From: Rhynchopus sp. YZ270_cl-10
Taxonomy: Eukaryota > Euglenozoa > Diplonemea > Diplonemida > Diplonemidae
Assembly (NCBI GenBank): GCA_964035575.1
Contig: OZ037933.1
Coordinates: 806,001-870,000 of the forward strand
Length of the DNA stretch: 64,000 nt
Direction of reading: 5' to 3'
Shown: positions 44,817 through 53,736 of the stretch, piece after piece
How the letters are laid out: the number at the start of each line of letters is the position of its first letter
How positions within the stretch are numbered: the first letter of the stretch is position 1
Program-made: the position numbers and the translations under genes
Notes under the pieces: model-generated
What the model was told of the DNA's origin: nothing
The model's database searches: none
The model's input: only the letters and a program-made list of their open reading frames with translations

Positions 44817-45185
44817 AAAAATGAAAAAATAAAATGGTGGAGTTCATCTTTCGGGGTGTCTGCACTAAAGTTTTCAAAAAAAAAAAAAAATGGTGGAGAT
44901 TTTGCAGGGGATTTTTTTTGTAAGTCTTGTCATCCGGATGGCTGGCATCGTACAGTGGGTCAGTCGGAAGGTGTGCCTGCATCAACAACTACGGTTTCTA
45001 AGGCAGTTCCTTTAGAAATGGATTTTCGAGAAAAAAAGGGGGGTTTTTTTTGACTTCACAGGGTGTGGTTGGTTGAGGTGGTTTGTTGTTGTTGGTGCGA
45101 AAAAAGAAAAGGGGGGAGGGAAGGGGGGAAATCAAAGAATTTGGTGCAAAATTGGGTGATCTATGAACGGGGAGAGATTTTTTTA
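44817..45185. other. Intergenic with H7 and H2 modules
   Basis: H7 at 44835-44876 begins ~20 nt after the stop codon; H2 at 44931-44985 follows. Nothing else seen. Confidence 0.6.
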
Positions 45186-45358
45186 CTAGCTCTCAGTAAG
45201 CTCTCACAGGCTCTCACAGACTCTCACAAGCTCTCACAAGCTCTCACAGGCTCTCACAAGGTCTCACAGGCTCTCACAGCTCTCACTAACTCTCACTAAG
45301 CTCTCACAGGCTCTCACAAGCTCTCACAGGCTCTCACGAGCTCTCACAAACTCTGAGG
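45186..45358. repeat. CTCTCACAAG decamer array, left block
   Basis: About 17 copies of a 10-mer CTCTCACARG with variants. A second block of the same unit lies at 45911-46156, so the two flank the TGTATACTG array. Confidence 0.92.
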
Positions 45359-45514
45359 GGTTTTTTGTTAGTGGTGTGGTGTGGCTGGCAACATGTATTC
45401 TGTGGTGGTCAAACGTGAAATATTCCTTCTTCAATGGATTTATTGGGCGTATGTTATACTGGGACAATGTGGTCAGATCACTCTTCAGACCACCTGGCGT
45501 TTGTATTGTGAAAA

Positions 45515-45895
45515 CTGTGTATACTGTGTATACTGTGTATACTGTGTATACTGTGTATACTGTGTATACTGTGTATACTGTGTATACTGTGTATACTGTG
45601 TATACTGTGTATACTGTGTATACTGTGTATACTGTGTATACTGTGTATACTGTGTATACTGTGTATACTGTGTATACTGTGTATACTGTGTATACTGTGT
45701 ATACTGTGTATACTGTGTATACTGTGTATACTGTGTATACTGTGTATACTGTGTATACTGTGTATACTGTGTATACTGTGTATACTGTGTATACTGTGTA
45801 TACTGTGTATACTGTGTATACTGTGTATACTGTGTATACTGTGTATACTGTGTATACTGTGTATACTGTGTATACTGTGTATACTGTGTATACAC
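45515..45895. repeat. TGTATACTG satellite, array 1
   Basis: About 42 copies of a 9-mer with palindromic core GTATAC, ending in a short inverted segment (TGTATACACAGTATA). The unit is a multiple of three without stops, so repetitive open frames on both strands are artefacts. Confidence 0.97.
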
Positions 45896-45910
45896 AGTAT
45901 ACTGTAGGTC

Positions 45911-46156
45911 ATCAGCTCTCAGTAAGCTCTCACAGCTCCCACTAGTTCCCACTAGTTCCCACTAGCTCCCACTAACTCTCACTAACTCCCAGTAAGCTCT
46001 CACAGCTCCCACTAACTCTCACTAGCTCTCACTAACTCTCACTAGCTCTCAGTAAGCTCTCACAGGCTCTCACAGGCTCTCACAAGCTCTCACAAGGTCT
46101 CACAGGCTCTCACAGACTCTCACAAGCTCTCACAGGCTCTCACAAGCTCTCACAAC
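45911..46156. repeat. CTCTCACAAG decamer array, right block
   Basis: About 24 copies, more diverged at the left (CTCCCACTAG variants) and cleaner at the right. Confidence 0.9.
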
Positions 46157-46502
46157 CTGTTACGTGTCCCACGGAGACGATCATAGATCACCCAAAAATA
46201 AACGAAAGAAAAGAAATAAAGAAAAGAAAACGACCCTGCTTGGATGAACAGGGTCTTGAAAAATAATGAAAGAAACCAGAGGGGTTTTGGGGGGGAGGGG
46301 TTTTTGACGTTGGGGAGGAATGTTAAAAAGGGCGCAGATGTTTTGTTTTTTTTTTTCCCTTCATTTTGTGTAGGGGAAAATAACGAATGATGATTTGCGA
46401 AGTTGCAAATCAAAAATACAGTGGAGATTTACACAACTGTGGCAACACAACCGAAGACAACTGCACTACTCCAACAATTTATCAAAAAAAATATATATTA
46501 TA

Positions 46503-46555
46503 TAGTGGAGCACACTCTAGGGTGGCTACACTAATACAACCAAGTTTTCCAAAAA
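46503..46555 (+). repeat. Family H7 (TACACTAATACAACCAAGTT)
   Basis: About 50 nt from TAGTGGAG to AAGTTTTCAAAA, always ending in an A-run on +. Copies: 4964-5010, 17495-17543, 34702-34757, 44835-44876, 46503-46555, 57700-57748, 59410-59461, all on +. Confidence 0.9.
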
Positions 46556-47302
46556 AAAGGAAAAAAATAGTAACTGTCTCCACGAGAGAGAGAGGTAGGT
46601 GAGGAACGGCTGCGTGGAGCTCACACCAAAACAAAAATAGCGAGGTGTCTTCACGTTATCAATTATTCAAAATTATTCAAGAAAAAAAGGGGGAAAAAAA
46701 AACGTTTTCTCTCTGAATCAAGGGTATTCAAGATGTCTTGCGTCCTGGGCGGCCTCCCTCCACTTAAGGCTTGTTGAGGTACGTCTTCATTTTTTATCTT
46801 TCAATGCGTTTAGTGCACCGTATTATACCTTCTATTCAGTAGAATAGAAAGTATATGACATAATCTTTCAAGTACCCCGCCCCTCCAAACATTGGCTGGT
46901 GGAAGTTGGGAAAAAAAAAAAGTGGCTTCTGAAAAAGTGTCTCCTGGCAGTGGAACACAATCAAACAAAACAAAAAAAATCAAAAAATAAATAAAAATGC
47001 GTGCAAAAAAAGAAGTCTTCCCATCCTGGAGTAAGGCTTTTCTTGCTTTTTTCTTTCTTCCCGCGCTGTCCGCCAGGACACGGGGCCCCTTTTTTTTCCC
47101 CTTCTTTTTTTGTTGACTGTCTTTGCGTGATATATGTATGCAGGTATGCAGGCTGCCAAACGAAAAAAAATTCTATTCAAGATCTCCTGTGGTGGGTTCT
47201 GTCGCCTGAGTCTGTCAGACCTGCAAAAAAAAATTTTTTTGTGCACCTTCTTGGTCACGTACCAAGGTACACAAAGGCTTTTGTATTTCACATCTTTTCT
47301 TA

Positions 47303-47342
47303 GGTGAACAAGCACGAGAGGCTTAGGTTCATCTTATCAACT
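47303..47342 (+). repeat. Hairpin family H1 (GGTGACTAAGC/GCTTAGGTTCATC)
   Basis: The most abundant module, ~40 nt: outer stem GGTGA/TCATC, inner stem CTAAGC/GCTTAG, loop ACGAGAG, then TTATAAAC and a T-run. This copy extends the outer stem to GGTGAAC/GTTCATC. Copies, all on +: 4693-4732, 5303-5340, 10519-10556, 22078-22112, 29210-29250, 30005-30044, 31434-31478, 47303-47342, 54631-54665, 58318-58347, 58555-58580 (partial), 58641-58678, 58885-58927, 60204-60246, 60363-60402, 61324-61354. Confidence 0.9.
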
Positions 47343-47589
47343 TTTCTTTTTATCTTGTGCTTCATCCGGATGGCTGGCATCGTACGTGGGTCAGTCGGAG
47401 GTGCCTGCATTAATAACTTCACTTTTATCTACCAAGCATCGGCAAAAAAGAGGAAAATAGGAATCGATGGAAAGGTGCGTGCCTGAACAGTGGTTTTTTT
47501 TCCTTTAGGGTACATTTAGTGCACCCTATTATACCTTCCATTCAGTAGAATGGAGGGTATATGAAATAATTCATTTAGTATTACTCAAT

Positions 47590-47668
47590 TGGTGTGGCCC
47601 GTTTTTGCGGTTTTGGATGTCCCAAGAATGGCCCAAAAGTGGTTTAAATCGATGGGCGGGCCACACCA
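47590..47668. repeat. 79 bp foldback TGGTGTGGCCCG...CGGGCCACACCA
   Basis: Perfect 12 bp terminal inverted repeats around a 55 nt loop. Single copy here. Confidence 0.75.
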
Positions 47669-47691
47669 TCAATCATGCTTTTATTTTTTTT

Positions 47692-47801
47692 TTTGGCCTC
47701 AAAAGAGGTTTTCCTCTTGGCCAGGTAGTATAGTGGGAGCGTATTGTAATAAGAAATATTCAGCACAGAATATTACACACTTTACGCACAAAACAAAGAC
47801 T
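47692..47801 (+). repeat. Hairpin family H8 (GGCCTCAAAGAGG)
   Basis: About 95-115 nt: hairpin GGCC..AAAGAGG/TTT/CCTCTT..GGCC, then GTGGGAGCGTATTG, an AATATT-containing stretch and ACACACTTTACGCACAAAAC. Copies: 47692-47801, 58015-58109, 60003-60117, all on +. The 60003 copy has a CAAC insertion in the 3' stem. Confidence 0.9.
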
Positions 47802-48860
47802 TTTTGCACAACCTTTGGATGGCCGTCTCTCTTTCCTCAACGCACTCTTGAGGAAAGCTGGCAATAACAAGAACTACATTTGGCCATGTATTATACCGGT
47901 ACAAACAAAGCAAGGTTGCGTTCCTCACACTAAGCCATATTACCCTTAGGCGAGAGGGGAGTCATTTTTAAGCCAACCTGAATACAAACAAAAAAAAACA
48001 CAGTTACAGTGGAGATTGCACAACTGTGGCAACACAACCCGAGGCAACTACTTTACTCCAACAATTTTATCAAACAAAAAAAGTGAACACAAAACCCTCT
48101 CTAACCTCTCTCAGTGCCAGTGCTTTGCTTGCTTGCTCGTTTCCCTCCCTATTTTTCTCCCTTTTCTCCCCCATTTTCTCTTCCCCTTCCTTCCACGACC
48201 CGATTTATGGCATAATGCAGAGAAACGTTGCTTCGCAGATCTTCGGAATGTTGACACGAAAAACACAATCCACCTCTTCAGTGGGTTATAGCGACGGTGA
48301 AGTACAGTCATGCAGCAAACCCCCCGGTGGGGGGGAAAAATATAGGTTGGTGGTGCTTTCGGAAGTCGGTCAACGACCTGTCAGCGACGTGTCACGACCT
48401 GTCGGTGACCTGTCAATATCGACCCCTCCCGGAGCACCAGTAGGGTAAAAATTAAGGTGCTTTTTTAGGATTTCAAAAACTCTAAGGGAAAGGAGGGGGG
48501 TTTTTTTATACCCCACCGATGGTTGTTGTATGACTATAAATGATTTGAATTGTGTGATTTTTTCACCCGTTGTAAAAAACCAGCGATGAAAAAAAACCAC
48601 AAGTAAAAAACCACGTCATTTCCTTCATCGTCGTCGTTGTCGATGCCAAAAAATCCCACTTCTGTGTAGTCCTCCTTTTCTCGCATCCCCACTGTTCTCT
48701 TTTAGGTCAATCTGACTGAAATCCTATTTTTTTTTCTTTTTCTTTTTCTTCCAGGTCAGCATTAAGGTTGGAAAGCCTTGGTGTGTTGTTTTTTATTAAT
48801 GTTTTGCCACTAAGCAAAGGAGGCTTTTTGGTTATCATCTGATAAAAAAGCTTTTTTGGT

Positions 48861-49400
48861 GTGATTCAGGGGGTACGGACGGAACCCACGGAAGAACTGT
48901 TTCGGGCTATATTAAGATTTGCGGAGCACCTTCGGGGGAACCACGGAGAATCCGTTTGGGTGATCACACCAAAATTTTTCTATTTTTTTTTTATATCCTG
49001 GAGAGCTGGTACAGTGGGTCAGTCGGAAGGTGTGCCTTTGCATCACTACGTATTTCCTTTTTCGTTCTTTTAGGTACACTGTTCACGAGAGGGGCTTTGT
49101 ATTTCAACTCTACTTTTTTCCTTTTGCTTTGTATCTTCTCTGGTGTCGGGCAGCAGGGCCCGTAGTTCTGTATCCTGTTGAGGAGTGTGCGCTGGCAGGT
49201 ACATTTTTGTGTTTTTTTTTTCTCTCCTTTATTTTTTCCCATCTTTTTTTTTGTTTTTCCATGCGTGCGGAGGATGAAGGGTATTTTCAATGGTGTAGTA
49301 GAGAACACTAAATTGTTACCTACACACCCACCCTCCCTCAAAGGGGTTGTTCCTCTAGCAATTTATCGGGTTCGCTGTGGGTAGTGGGTGGGTGTATTGA
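48861..49400. other. Intergenic, H2 and H4 modules
   Basis: H2 at 48998-49045 and H4 at 49073-49112; no gene seen. Confidence 0.55.
49073..49112 (+). repeat. Hairpin family H4 (GTACACTGTTCACGAGAGGG)
   Basis: GTACACTGTTCACGAGAGGG then CTTTGTATTTCAA. Closest copies 10686-10730, 34309-34350 and 49073-49112; more diverged relatives at 4664-4692, 11812-11850, 17045-17085, 22606-22645, 30642-30680, 31980-32012 and 54272-54305. All on +. The CACGAGAGG core is shared with H1, so H1 and H4 may have a common origin. Confidence 0.75.
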
Positions 49401-49857
49401 TGATAATTGCCCATCATAATACATACAGTAACACAACAAAACATCGGTGGGATTTTTAAAAAAAATTCTTTGAATTTTGAATTCCCAAAATTTAGTTTTT
49501 TACCCCCCCCTCCGGTGGTTGTGTTACTGTAAAAGTACATTCCAATGCAACTGTATTGGTTGGGGTGATCTGGGGACTTTTTTTTCCAGATTATTCACCA
49601 GCCATTCACAAAAATTCACAACGAGGCGAAAACACACGTGGTACACCATGTGTGGGATCTTTTGTGAATGAATGTGAATTTTTGTGAATTTTTGTGAATC
49701 GCTAGTGCAGGTTTTGTGATTTTTTGTGAATTTTTGTGAATTTATGTGAAGGTTTTGTGCAGGTGTTGTGAATTTATGTGAATTTTTGTGAATTTTTGTG
49801 AACTTTTGTGAATTTATGTGAATCGCTAGTGCAGGTTTTGTGATTTTTTTGGGTTTG

Positions 49858-50089
49858 CAGTACTGTACTGTACTGTACTGTACTGTACTGTACTGTACTG
49901 TACTGTACTGTACTGTACTGTACTGTACTGTACTGTACTGTACTGTACTGTACTGTACTGTACTGTACTGTACTGTACTGTACTGTACTGTACTGTACTG
50001 TACTGTACTGTACTGTACTGTACTGTACTGTACTGTACTGTACTGTACTGTACTGTACTGTACTGTACTGTACTGTACTGTACTGTACT
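49858..50089. repeat. TACTG pentamer array
   Basis: About 46 perfect copies of TACTG. Followed by CCCAATCCCCC and then the TGTATACTG array. Confidence 0.97.
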
Positions 50090-50100
50090 CCCAATCCCCC

Positions 50101-50643
50101 GTGTATACTGTGTATACTGTGTATACTGTGTATACTGTGTATACTGTGTATACTGTGTATACTGTGTATACTGTGTATACTGTGTATACTGTGTATACTG
50201 TGTATACTGTGTATACTGTGTATACTGTGTATACTGTGTATACTGTGTATACTGTGTATACTGTGTATACTGTGTATACTGTGTATACTGTGTATACTGT
50301 GTATACTGTGTATACTGTGTATACTGTGTATACTGTGTATACTGTGTATACTGTGTATACTGTGTATACTGTGTATACTGTGTATACTGTGTATACTGTG
50401 TATACTGTGTATACTGTGTATACTGTGTATACTGTGTATACTGTGTATACTGTGTATACTGTGTATACTGTGTATACTGTGTATACTGTGTATACTGTGT
50501 ATACTGTGTATACTGTGTATACTGTGTATACTGTGTATACTGTGTATACTGTGTATACTGTGTATACTGTGTATACTGTGTATACTGTGTATACTGTGTA
50601 TACTGTGTATACTGTGTATACTGTGTATACTGTGTATACTGTG
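50101..50643. repeat. TGTATACTG satellite, array 2
   Basis: About 60 copies of the same 9-mer as array 1, ~4.2 kb away and in the same orientation, ending where GACCCCACC-family sequence begins (GAAATTGACCAAAAACGAG). Confidence 0.97.
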
Positions 50644-50970
50644 AAATTGACCAAAAACGAGAACTTGTCCATTTCGTCAAATTGACCCCACCACTGGCCG
50701 GGCGGATTCCGGAAATGCAAATGCCGTCGTTTAAACTGGTAGAAACACGGGTAATCGGTTATGCATCACACCAAAAACCAAAAAAAACCACAAAAAATCA
50801 CAAAAATTCACAAAAATTCACAACGAGGCGGAAAAACACGTGATACGCGGGTGTGTAGGTTTTTGTGAATATTTGTGAATTTTTGTGAATGGCTAGTGAA
50901 TAATCTTGAAAAAAAAGACCCCAGATCACCCCATTGGTGTAATATACATTATGATGGGGGGCAATTATCA

Positions 50971-51955
50971 CAATATAGTCACCGAAGGTGAAGGGTTTCG
51001 TTATTCTGTCTTGTTTCAGTCTCTGTGTGTGTTCTTTTTTATGTATTTTTTTTTTTTAAAGGATGGGAACACTTTTTGATCCCTAAACCTATGCTAATCA
51101 ATTTATTGAATGCATAGGTTGCAATGCCTTTGAGGGTTGTTATGAGTCACTTCGCAAGAAGAAGAAAAAAAAGGCTGGGTTTTCGTCCTCAAAAAATCCT
51201 TTTTAAGTGATGAAGGTGGCTGTGCAGGCTCATCTAATCAAAAAAAAAAACTTTCGTATTTTGTTTTCCCTTTTTTTTTTTTGGTCTTGTGGGTGAGACT
51301 CTAGAAGGAGTGAGCAGTGTGTCGTAAAAAAACAACCTCCAATCTTTTTTGTTGACGTCCTGGAACAAGGATGTAACACATTTAAAATAAAAAAAAAATA
51401 GGGCAAAAAAAAGTGCTCAAAAAATAATATCAAAGTGTGGCTAGCTATCCTTTTTCTGTACAAAATGCGGTTCACAAAAAAAGGATTTTCAATCACACCA
51501 AGAAAATAAGACAATAAAAGAAGGCGGAGGTGTGACACCTGTTCTCCCCTTATGGAAGGATCTCCTTGACCATTTTATTTTTTCTTCTTTTTTTTTTTAC
51601 CTCCGGGTACACAGATCATGTAGAGTGATTTTTTTCCCTTCTTTTTCTCTTTCCCATTTTGTGTTTTTTTCTCTTTTTTTGCGGTTTGAAATTTTTGGTC
51701 GTATTTTCTTCTTTTTTTTTTTTTGGTTACACAGCCAGAGGGCTTTGTATTAGTCAGTTTTTTCTTTCAAACACACAAGACATAGGTCACGAACCGCGCG
51801 TTCGTGTTTTTTTTGTGGGTGTTTTTCGAATACCCCATTCCGTAACCTGTGACAAAAAAAAGAACTCCCTTTTTTTACCCCCAACAACAAAACTTATTTT
51901 ATACTTAGAGCGATACAACGATGCGGGTTGTGCCGTTTGCCTAACTGTTAAAAAC
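50971..51955. other. Intergenic, H6 module
   Basis: H6 at 51065-51130 and weak H4-like sequence near 51726. T-rich; no gene recognised. Confidence 0.5.
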
Positions 51956-52531
51956 ATGGTTTTCTGGACACTTTTGGCCTCATGGTGCGCAGGACAGTAT
52001 CAGAATCAGCGTACCGGAAAATTTCCTCTGCTGAAATGCACGATCTCCGAGTTGAGCTGCCATGTGGTTAACCACCTCACGGATGTTCCTGTTATGAGAA
52101 CCACCTACAGCCTGCATTACGCCAACAACAACGCCACACGTTGCTCTGTGAACAAAAGCTGTACAGAATTGCTCCCTGCTTCTTCTACCCGAAAAAAAAA
52201 ATACTCCAAAACCCGCACCGTTTTAATATTTTTCCTACTGCGGGAGGAATCTCCGTACAACCACCACCACCTCCACCTCCTCCCCTCCTACAGGCTCCAA
52301 CCCCACGTCTACAAAACTATCAAGCAAAAGGAGCACAAAGCACTTTTCAAAACATACAAAAACCATTTTCAAACCCCCCCCTACAGGCTATCACACAAAG
52401 CCCGCACACAACACACACCACTCCCCACCAGGAGGGGTCATATCTCTTTCTTGACCCCCCATCTTTTTCAAACTACATCTTCCCCCCCTTCCCCACCTCT
52501 TTGGGTGAGAGTAAAAAAAAAACCTCGATGA
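51956..52531 (+). CDS. Possible small secreted protein, doubtful
   Basis: 191 codons. The first ~80 residues are protein-like: a hydrophobic start MVFWTLLASWCAGQ, then LLKCTISELSCHVVNHLTD and NNATRCSVNKSCTELL with several Cys and an N-glycosylation sequon. After that, composition becomes His/Pro/Lys-rich and overlaps the pyrimidine-rich leader of the WD40 gene. The stop overlaps the next ATG (52528). It may be a first exon, a short gene or chance. Confidence 0.25.
   Translation: MVFWTLLASWCAGQYQNQRTGKFPLLKCTISELSCHVVNHLTDVPVMRTTYSLHYANNNATRCSVNKSCTELLPASSTRKKKYSKTRTVLIFFLLREESPYNHHHLHLLPSYRLQPHVYKTIKQKEHKALFKTYKNHFQTPPYRLSHKARTQHTPLPTRRGHISFLTPHLFQTTSSPPSPPLWVRVKKKPR
52257..52386 (+). promoter_or_regulatory. 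Two putative trans-splice acceptors of the WD40 gene
   Basis: CCACCTCCTCCCCTCCTACAG (AG at 52292-52293) and AAACCCCCCCCTACAG (AG at 52385-52386), 141-235 nt before the ATG at 52528. Confidence 0.5.
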
Positions 52532-53736
52532 AGATCTCCGCGACCCTGATGGAGACTGGCTACTCTATCGATCTTGATGTGTCCCCCGAGGATTCTGTCG
52601 CGGTGTTGCGGCGGTGTGCGTGCAAATGCTTGGAGGTCTTGGACTGTGAGACCTTTGAGGTAACCTTAGGCGGCAGACTGTTAACGGAAGAGGACGAAAC
52701 CTGCCTGGGCACCTTAGGGTTAAATGGTGACGAAGAGCTTTTAGTTCGTGCATTGGGGCAAGAATCGTACCTCCTTGCGCCTCATGAATACCCTCATTCT
52801 GCCCCTCTCAGCTCCGTATGTCTTTCTTCTGATGGAAGGCTTCTCTACAGCGGATCGGAGAACGGCGATATTAAAGTCTTTTGGACCGAAACCGGCGAAT
52901 GCGAAGCGACCCTCAAAGGGCATACCTCAGAGGTAACCACCATTTTGTGTGATGTGGCGAACGAACGGTTATATTCATTGTCGGCAGATTCGGTGAGGGT
53001 GTGGTGGGTGGAAAACTTGAAGTCAGAAAAGGTCATCCCCGGGGAATACTCTGCCATCGCGCTTCTCGACCGGCAGGAGCAACTCATCATCGCGCAACAT
53101 CTCAAAATTCAAATTCTCGACGTCGGAAGCTGGACGTCTTCTCATATCCTAAAATGCGCGGGAACCCCCACAACCCTTGCAACCTCTCCAAAATCGGATA
53201 AATTATACTGTAGTAAAACCTACGGCGGAGGCGACATTGGAACCTCCATTTGGTGTACCAAAACCTGGAATATCCTCGCAGACATGGAAGGGGACGCACC
53301 ACGGAAGATCGTCCCTTCTCCGGACGGCACTGCGTACTACTGTCTTATGAAGACCGGGAAAATTAAGGTCTGCGATGCTTCGACACACAACACCCTCGGC
53401 AGCATTGATGTGGCATCCGCACATAAAAAGAAGATCGCAGGCTATAAGGGAGCTCCCCTTGAAGATTTTTGCGTTTCTTCTGACGGAACAACCCTGCTTT
53501 GTGTTGGTCAAGGTGTAACCCTATGGGACGCAAGAACCAGAAGGAGTGGTGGACGTCTCAAAGGTGCCTCAGGAGTTGGGGCGGCGATGTTCAACCAATA
53601 CCTCTGTATTGCGTCAAGCAGCGGGGTCTCCATCAAGGTCTGTGGAATGGTTGAATTGGAGAACGTTAGCAAGGCAAGCAGCCGTTCCTCTCAAGGTGAC
53701 TACGATAAATCAGGATGTGGATGTGTGATATGTTGA
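52528..53736 (+). CDS. Ubiquitin-like + WD40 protein with CaaX-type terminus
   Basis: A 402-residue single-exon protein. Residues 1-78 (MKISATLMETGYSIDLDVSP onward, FEVTLGGRLL) follow the ubiquitin-like fold without a terminal Gly-Gly. From ~85 to 385 there are about six or seven WD40 blades, clearest as LSSVCLSSDGRLLYSGSENG then DIKVFW and VTTILCDVANERLYSLSADS, probably one propeller. The last eight residues are SGCGCVIC: a terminal C-V-I-C box plus a neighbouring Cys, as expected for prenylation and perhaps palmitoylation, so it may attach to membranes (inference). A Ser/Lys-rich linker precedes it. The open frame continues upstream, but the first conserved residues start at this Met and the preceding sequence is C-rich leader. 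Compare the LRR gene at 17989, which has the same N-terminal arrangement. Confidence 0.9.
   Translation: MKISATLMETGYSIDLDVSPEDSVAVLRRCACKCLEVLDCETFEVTLGGRLLTEEDETCLGTLGLNGDEELLVRALGQESYLLAPHEYPHSAPLSSVCLSSDGRLLYSGSENGDIKVFWTETGECEATLKGHTSEVTTILCDVANERLYSLSADSVRVWWVENLKSEKVIPGEYSAIALLDRQEQLIIAQHLKIQILDVGSWTSSHILKCAGTPTTLATSPKSDKLYCSKTYGGGDIGTSIWCTKTWNILADMEGDAPRKIVPSPDGTAYYCLMKTGKIKVCDASTHNTLGSIDVASAHKKKIAGYKGAPLEDFCVSSDGTTLLCVGQGVTLWDARTRRSGGRLKGASGVGAAMFNQYLCIASSSGVSIKVCGMVELENVSKASSRSSQGDYDKSGCGCVIC

Larger units (their letters stand above)
46157..48860. other. Intergenic, dense in hairpin modules
   Basis: No gene seen. H7b (46419-46488, 48007-48075), H7 (46503-46555), H5 (46803-46865, 47513-47575), H1 (47303-47342), H2 (47363-47411), a 79 bp foldback (47590-47668), H8 (47692-47801), a foldback (48350-48440) and a relative of the 11.96 kb hairpin (48590-48640). 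Confidence 0.6.
49401..50970. mobile_element. 1.57 kb foldback element carrying satellite arrays
   Basis: The left end TGATAATTGCCCATCATAAT (49401-49420) matches the inverted right end 50948-50970 apart from 3 extra G. A second inverted block, 49558-49650 against 50810-50937 (GGGGTGATCTGGGG, GATTATTCAC, CACAACGAGGCG), lies inside. The interior contains a degenerate TTTTTGTGAA array, the TACTG and TGTATACTG arrays, and a GACCCCACC unit (50682). No transposase. Confidence 0.75.

Noticed and set aside
45376-45965. Val-Tyr-Thr and Cys-Val-Tyr repeat proteins
   Set aside because: Pure translation of the TGTATACTG satellite, open on both strands.
45186-46156. CRISPR-like array
   Set aside because: The decamers have no unique spacers and the sequence is clearly eukaryotic.
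49524-50720. 398-codon and 281-codon frames over the TACTG and TGTATACTG arrays
   Set aside because: Same artefact; no non-repetitive coding part of note.
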